A stretch of 64,000 nucleotides of DNA from Pseudogemmobacter humi (GTDB taxonomy: Bacteria; Pseudomonadota; Alphaproteobacteria; Rhodobacterales; Rhodobacteraceae), in assembly GCF_900609055.1 (NCBI RefSeq), contig NZ_UXAW01000029.1:52131-116130 (forward strand), written 5' to 3'. How positions within the stretch are numbered: the stretch's first letter is position 1; every line of letters starts with the position of its first letter. Below the pieces are notes generated by a model. The model did not search any database. It saw only the letters and a program-made list of their open reading frames with translations, and was not told the DNA's origin. This document shows positions 61,866 through 64,000 of this stretch, piece by piece. Both the position numbers and the translations under genes were made by a program.

Positions 61866-62136
61866 GAGGATCGCGCTCGTGTCCTCTTGCGGCAGCCAGA
61901 GGATGGGGGCGGCAGGAGGTGCGGCCTGTGGATCGACCGGGAAATCGCAACCCCCACCGCTGCCGAATGTGTTCGGTCAGCGGTTCGGGGTCTCCACGGC
62001 CAGCAACAGAGGCTTCAAAATCGGCGTCATAGGCTTCGTTCCGGCGAAGGCACTCCCATGCCAGGTCGGATGCCGTCAACGCATCCAGACGGTCGTATTC
62101 CACCGAAGAACGCCAGGTCGATGCGTCAGGTGTCAT
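61840..62136 (-). CDS. DUF6499 frame of the FseA-like activator
   Basis: From the ATG at 62136 the frame begins MTPDASTWRSSVEYDRLDAL and continues TASDLAWECLRRNEAYDADF, then IRQRWGLRFP, the DUF6499 pattern. After RWGLRFP the frame degenerates into an arginine/proline-rich out-of-frame tail and stops. The genuine continuation lies in the +1 frame. In ICEMlSymR7A the equivalent genes msi172 and msi171 are fused by a +1 programmed ribosomal frameshift to make FseA, the excision activator. Here the same layout is seen. Confidence 0.85.
   Translation of the reverse strand: MTPDASTWRSSVEYDRLDALTASDLAWECLRRNEAYDADFEASVAGRGDPEPLTEHIRQRWGLRFPGRSTGRTSCRPHPLAAARGHERDPLGPSSASI
61936..61947 (-). promoter_or_regulatory. 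Probable +1 programmed ribosomal frameshift site
   Basis: On the coding strand the codons are CGA TTT CCC GGT. Protein conservation switches from the DUF6499 frame to the DUF2285 frame here; skipping the G at 61938 gives CCC GTC GAT CCA (P-V-D-P). A proline tRNA slipping from CCC to CCG at CCC-G is a classical +1 shift. The fused product is 256 residues (62136 to 61365). Confidence 0.68.
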
Positions 62137-62147
62137 CGCGGTCTCCC

Positions 62148-62176
62148 GAGTCTTCTCTAGGGGATTGGTAAGACTC
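62148..62176. promoter_or_regulatory. Inverted-repeat operator upstream of the FseA-like gene
   Basis: GAGTCTT (62148-62154) and AAGACTC (62170-62176) are perfect 7-bp arms with a 15-bp spacer, starting 12 bp upstream of the ATG at 62136. The position suggests a regulator site controlling the excision activator; which protein binds is unknown. Confidence 0.48.
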
Positions 62177-62247
62177 AGGATTCCCGTGCGAGTTGAGTTG
62201 GGGAAGTCAGGCGCAGGTCAACGGGTGATGCGTCGCGCGCATCACGG

Positions 62248-62523
62248 TCAGGTCTTGCGCTGGCTTTCGCGGACCAGTTCGCGATAGCCCTGTTCGGTCA
62301 TCCAACGCGCGCGTGCAAGGTGGGCGTCATGGATCGAGCGGCAATGCGCAGGATCGCTATCGGGATCGAGCCCGAACAGAATCCGCACCGCTTCGCGCCA
62401 GTCGGCACCGTCTCGCTCCGCATCGAGCAGCCGCATATAAAGCTTCATATGCTCGCGATCATAGGATGTGAGCGAGTCACCGGATGGCGGTTTGTCGAGA
62501 AATGCTTGTATTGCCTGTGCCAT
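62248..62523 (-). CDS. Small DUF2285-like protein (possible QseM-type antiactivator)
   Basis: The conserved part begins at the ATG at 62523 (MAQAIQAFLDKPPSGDSLTS) and gives 91 residues: YDREHMKLYMRLLDAERDGA, ILFGLDPDSDPAHCRS and DAHLARARWMTEQGYRELVR. An open frame extends up to a GTG at 62625 overlapping the XRE stop, but that part looks unconserved. In R7A, QseM is a small DUF2285 protein that binds and inhibits FseA, and it neighbours the repressor gene qseC; the arrangement with an XRE gene here is analogous. Antiactivator role is inferred. An inverted repeat ATCTCC-N4-GGAGAT (62561-62576) lies upstream. Confidence 0.72.
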   Translation of the reverse strand: MAQAIQAFLDKPPSGDSLTSYDREHMKLYMRLLDAERDGADWREAVRILFGLDPDSDPAHCRSIHDAHLARARWMTEQGYRELVRESQRKT

Positions 62524-62621
62524 CACTTTCTCATCGTCGCAGGTAACGCATTTGTTAACCATCTCCGTTGGGAGATAGCCATCCTTTTTGACGAGAACTG
62601 GCCGTAACGGCAGCCGTGACG

Positions 62622-62870
62622 TCACCGTTTCGCGTTGCTGCCTTCGTGAAGGAGCAGCACGCCCTCGCCCTTGTCGGTGGACAGGAAAACGATCCCGGCG
62701 GCTTCGAGCGCCCGGCGCACCTCATCGCGCGTGGATTCAAACACCTCGAGTCCGTTCTCGGATTCGAGGCGCTTGAGCGCGGTAAGTGATACGCGGGCCT
62801 TGTCAGCGAGCGTCTCCTGTGTCCAACCCAGCAACGCACGCGCGGCCCGTGACTGTCGGGCGGTGATCAT
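62622..62870 (-). CDS. XRE-family repressor (QseC-like position)
   Basis: An 82-residue protein (MITARQSRAARALLGWTQET). The HTH is LGWTQETLADKARVSLTALKRLES at about residues 14-37, followed by a small beta segment (FESTRDEVRRALEAAGIVFL) seen in many short XRE regulators. The start codon lies inside a perfect palindrome and behind an anti-SD-perfect GGAGGTGAT, and a second palindrome overlaps its -10 box, so it is very probably autoregulated. It precedes the DUF2285-like gene. Confidence 0.87.
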   Translation of the reverse strand: MITARQSRAARALLGWTQETLADKARVSLTALKRLESENGLEVFESTRDEVRRALEAAGIVFLSTDKGEGVLLLHEGSNAKR

Positions 62871-62881
62871 ACATGATCACC
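62862..62881. promoter_or_regulatory. Palindrome over the XRE ribosome site and start codon
   Basis: Perfect 9-bp arms GGTGATCAT and ATGATCACC separated by AC. On the coding strand this contains part of the GGAGGTGAT ribosome site and the ATG at 62870. A 2-nt spacer cannot form an RNA loop of this length, so a DNA operator for the XRE dimer is more likely. Confidence 0.6.
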
Positions 62882-62913
62882 TCCCATTCGGATCTGCACG
62901 CACTCCAGAACTA

Positions 62914-62947
62914 CGACTATTTTAGTCGCTCTGTGGTGGCCCGCCAA
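62914..62947 (-). promoter_or_regulatory. XRE-gene promoter with operator on the -10 box
   Basis: On the minus strand -35 TTGGCG (62947-62942) and -10 TAAAAT (62924-62919) are 17 bp apart. The -10 box lies inside the inverted repeat CGACTA-TTT-TAGTCG (62914-62928), so binding there would block RNA polymerase. Confidence 0.55.
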
Positions 62948-63080
62948 TCTGTTTTTGCGCGAAAACGCCTGATCTGGCGAAACTTGGCCTCACGGCCTCG
63001 CATCTGATTCGGTCGCCGAGCGGTTACTCCGATTGCGTCCTGGGAATGTGGCTCAACAGGTTCAGGGAGAGGAGGATGGG

Positions 63081-63235
63081 TTTGGGAAGGAGGGCGAGGG
63101 AGCCGTCGCCTCCTTCCCATGGGTGGGTTCAAGGGAGGGGCTTCAGCCCTTCCCTTGGGGAGGATGTTTGAAGGAGGGGGCCTTCCCCTTCCTTCATGGG
63201 GGAGAGTTTGAGAGGGGTGGCTTGCCCCCCTTTTA
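63081..63235. repeat. Imperfect tandem G-rich hairpin repeats
   Basis: Four units starting at about 63081, 63128, 63167 and 63207 share the plan TTTGA(A)GGAGGGG-CTTCCCCT followed by ATGGGGGAG-like sequence. Each unit can fold as a short stem (for example GAAGGAGGGGG against CCTTCCCCTTCC). Another unit begins at 63960. The 62948-63325 interval has no convincing gene; the open frame through it reflects the repeats. Confidence 0.6.
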
Positions 63236-63325
63236 TCAGCCTTGGTGGCCGGTCGATCCGGTCGACGGGGCTCCTGACGACGAAGCAAAGACGAGAGGCG
63301 GCTTTCGCCGCCTCTCGTCGCAGAC

Positions 63326-63700
63326 TCAGTCGGTATCCGGTCCCCAGAGCGGATTGCTCACCGGGTCCTCGATGTGGCCCCAGTCCGGTTCCAACCCGGC
63401 GATCACTGCCTTGACCTTGTGCCCACCGATGTCCGTGCGCCCCTGCGCGACGAGGATGCTCACCGCCGTCGGGTCCGCCTCGATGGCCCGGATCGCGTCC
63501 TCCATGTCATCGTGGGGACCGAGGTTTTCGATGGGGATCACATCGCCGTCCTCGTCGTAGCCGCCATGCAGATACATCGGCGCATCTGCCAGCCGCTCCG
63601 CCGCCAGTTCGGCCTCTCGGATGAGGCGGAAGGCGTGCTTGCGCTCGCGCCAGTAAGCTGCGCTGCCACCGTCGATGCTGATGATCTTGTGATTGCTCAT
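63326..63700 (-). CDS. Conserved-type hypothetical protein of the ICE
   Basis: A 124-residue acidic protein from the ATG at 63700 (MSNHKIISIDGGSAAYWRER, with GGAGACATGAC upstream). It has a basic/aromatic start, a helical AERLADAPMYLHGGYDEDGD, DMEDAIRAIEADPTAVSILV and an acidic end. I do not recognise a named family; similar small acidic proteins of unknown role occur in the rdfS-distal part of alphaproteobacterial ICEs. It stands alone between two repeat regions. Confidence 0.6.
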   Translation of the reverse strand: MSNHKIISIDGGSAAYWRERKHAFRLIREAELAAERLADAPMYLHGGYDEDGDVIPIENLGPHDDMEDAIRAIEADPTAVSILVAQGRTDIGGHKVKAVIAGLEPDWGHIEDPVSNPLWGPDTD

Positions 63701-64000
63701 GTCATGTCTCCTTTCGCTCTCTGACGGAAGGAGCCTGCACTGTAGCCGCGAGGGGTCAGGGATCGCGAAGCGACCGCCAGCGGCGGCGAGCGGGGGAGCC
63801 GATTTTCTGACGACGCCCTTGGGCGGCGGCTGAAAATTGGGGGGACCGCGATGTCCTTGACGCCGGAGTGGCTGGTGCATGATCCGAAGTCAGAGAGAGA
63901 AGAGCCCGCGGCCCCGACCAGGGGCCGCGACAATATTCGGCGCAACGCCAAAGGGGTGGTTTGGAGGGGAAGCCCCTCCATGGGTGGGGGAGCTTGAGGG
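63701..64000. other. Non-coding right end with hairpin and repeat unit
   Basis: No gene is seen. A GC-rich stem CGCGGCCCC / GGGGCCGCG (63907-63929, 5-nt loop) is followed on the minus strand by a pyrimidine-rich run and may be a terminator for a gene beyond the window. From 63960 another unit of the G-rich hairpin repeat (TTTGGAGGGGAAGCCCCTCC) runs to the end. Confidence 0.5.

Noticed and set aside
61365..62136. Sequencing error as the reason for the DUF6499/DUF2285 frame break
   Set aside because: A single-base error would look the same, but the break falls at a slippery TTT CCC G exactly where R7A-type elements use a real +1 shift; kept as an explicit refutation test.
62917..63288. 124-codon minus-strand open frame rich in Pro and Arg
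   Set aside because: Its sequence merely translates the G-rich repeats, and it covers the XRE promoter.

Overview
The window is GC-rich DNA from an alphaproteobacterium. This is inferred from the rhizobial/sphingomonad/rhodobacterial-type trb-rlxS conjugation module, the codon use and the protein families; no rRNA or complete tRNA is present to fix the genus. It reads as a mosaic of a defence locus, a metal/redox/stress cargo region, and the transfer-replication core of an integrative and conjugative element (ICE) or related plasmid.

Layout. (1) 1-3948: defence island. It holds the start of a type I restriction-modification hsdM, a WYL-family (CapW/BrxR-like) repressor, and a divergent CBASS operon (DUF2188 protein, patatin-like phospholipase CapV, CD-NTase). 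(2) 3949-4562: non-coding, with a 24-bp tRNA 3'-end remnant that looks like an attachment site and a long hairpin. (3) 4563-12572: TetR-HlyD-DevC-type permease-ABC ATPase operon, cytochrome b561, a small four-helix membrane protein, a P1B-4 metal ATPase, a DUF924 gene and a decayed P-type ATPase. (4) 12694-23796: a redox block. A ferric-reductase-like flavocytochrome is followed by a reverse-strand set (three small PepSY-like proteins, cytochrome b561, DUF2271 protein, a PepSY-TM/flavodoxin/reductase fusion and ApbE) controlled by a divergent OmpR/QseBC-type two-component system. The DUF2271 protein carries an ApbE-type flavinylation motif and paired 11-bp-period repeats mark likely response-regulator sites. 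(5) 23978-34115: a DUF900 hydrolase lipoprotein, PHA synthase and phasin-like protein, a frameshifted copy of the four-helix membrane protein, and a TetR-YhiI-RbbA-YhhJ exporter. (6) 34392-44954: LysR gene, then the complete mating-pair operon trbB-C-D-E-J-K-L-F-G-I plus DUF2274 on the minus strand.

(7) 45441-51376: a copper cargo (DUF305/beta-propeller fusion, two Cys/His-rich secreted proteins, DUF411 protein, Cu+ P-type ATPase, truncated multicopper oxidase), placed between trbB and its usual upstream neighbour copG. (8) 51492-63700: copG, traG coupling protein, rlxS relaxase, transglycosylase, DUF736, TraF peptidase, DUF2840, RHH protein, DNA methyltransferase, parA, repA, an AlpA/RdfS-like excisionase, an FseA-like DUF6499/DUF2285 pair in overlapping frames, a small DUF2285-like protein and an XRE repressor.

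The most informative non-genic signals are: a candidate replication origin inside the 3' part of repA (three 16-bp iterons, two 12-bp AT-rich repeats, two DnaA-box-like 9-mers); a probable programmed +1 ribosomal frameshift (TTT CCC G) joining the DUF6499 and DUF2285 frames, as known for FseA of ICEMlSymR7A; palindromic operators over the promoter and start codon of the XRE gene; and G-rich hairpin repeats near the right end. Together these suggest an element whose excision is gated by an FseA-RdfS cascade, which replicates through RepA, and which carries copper/metal resistance.
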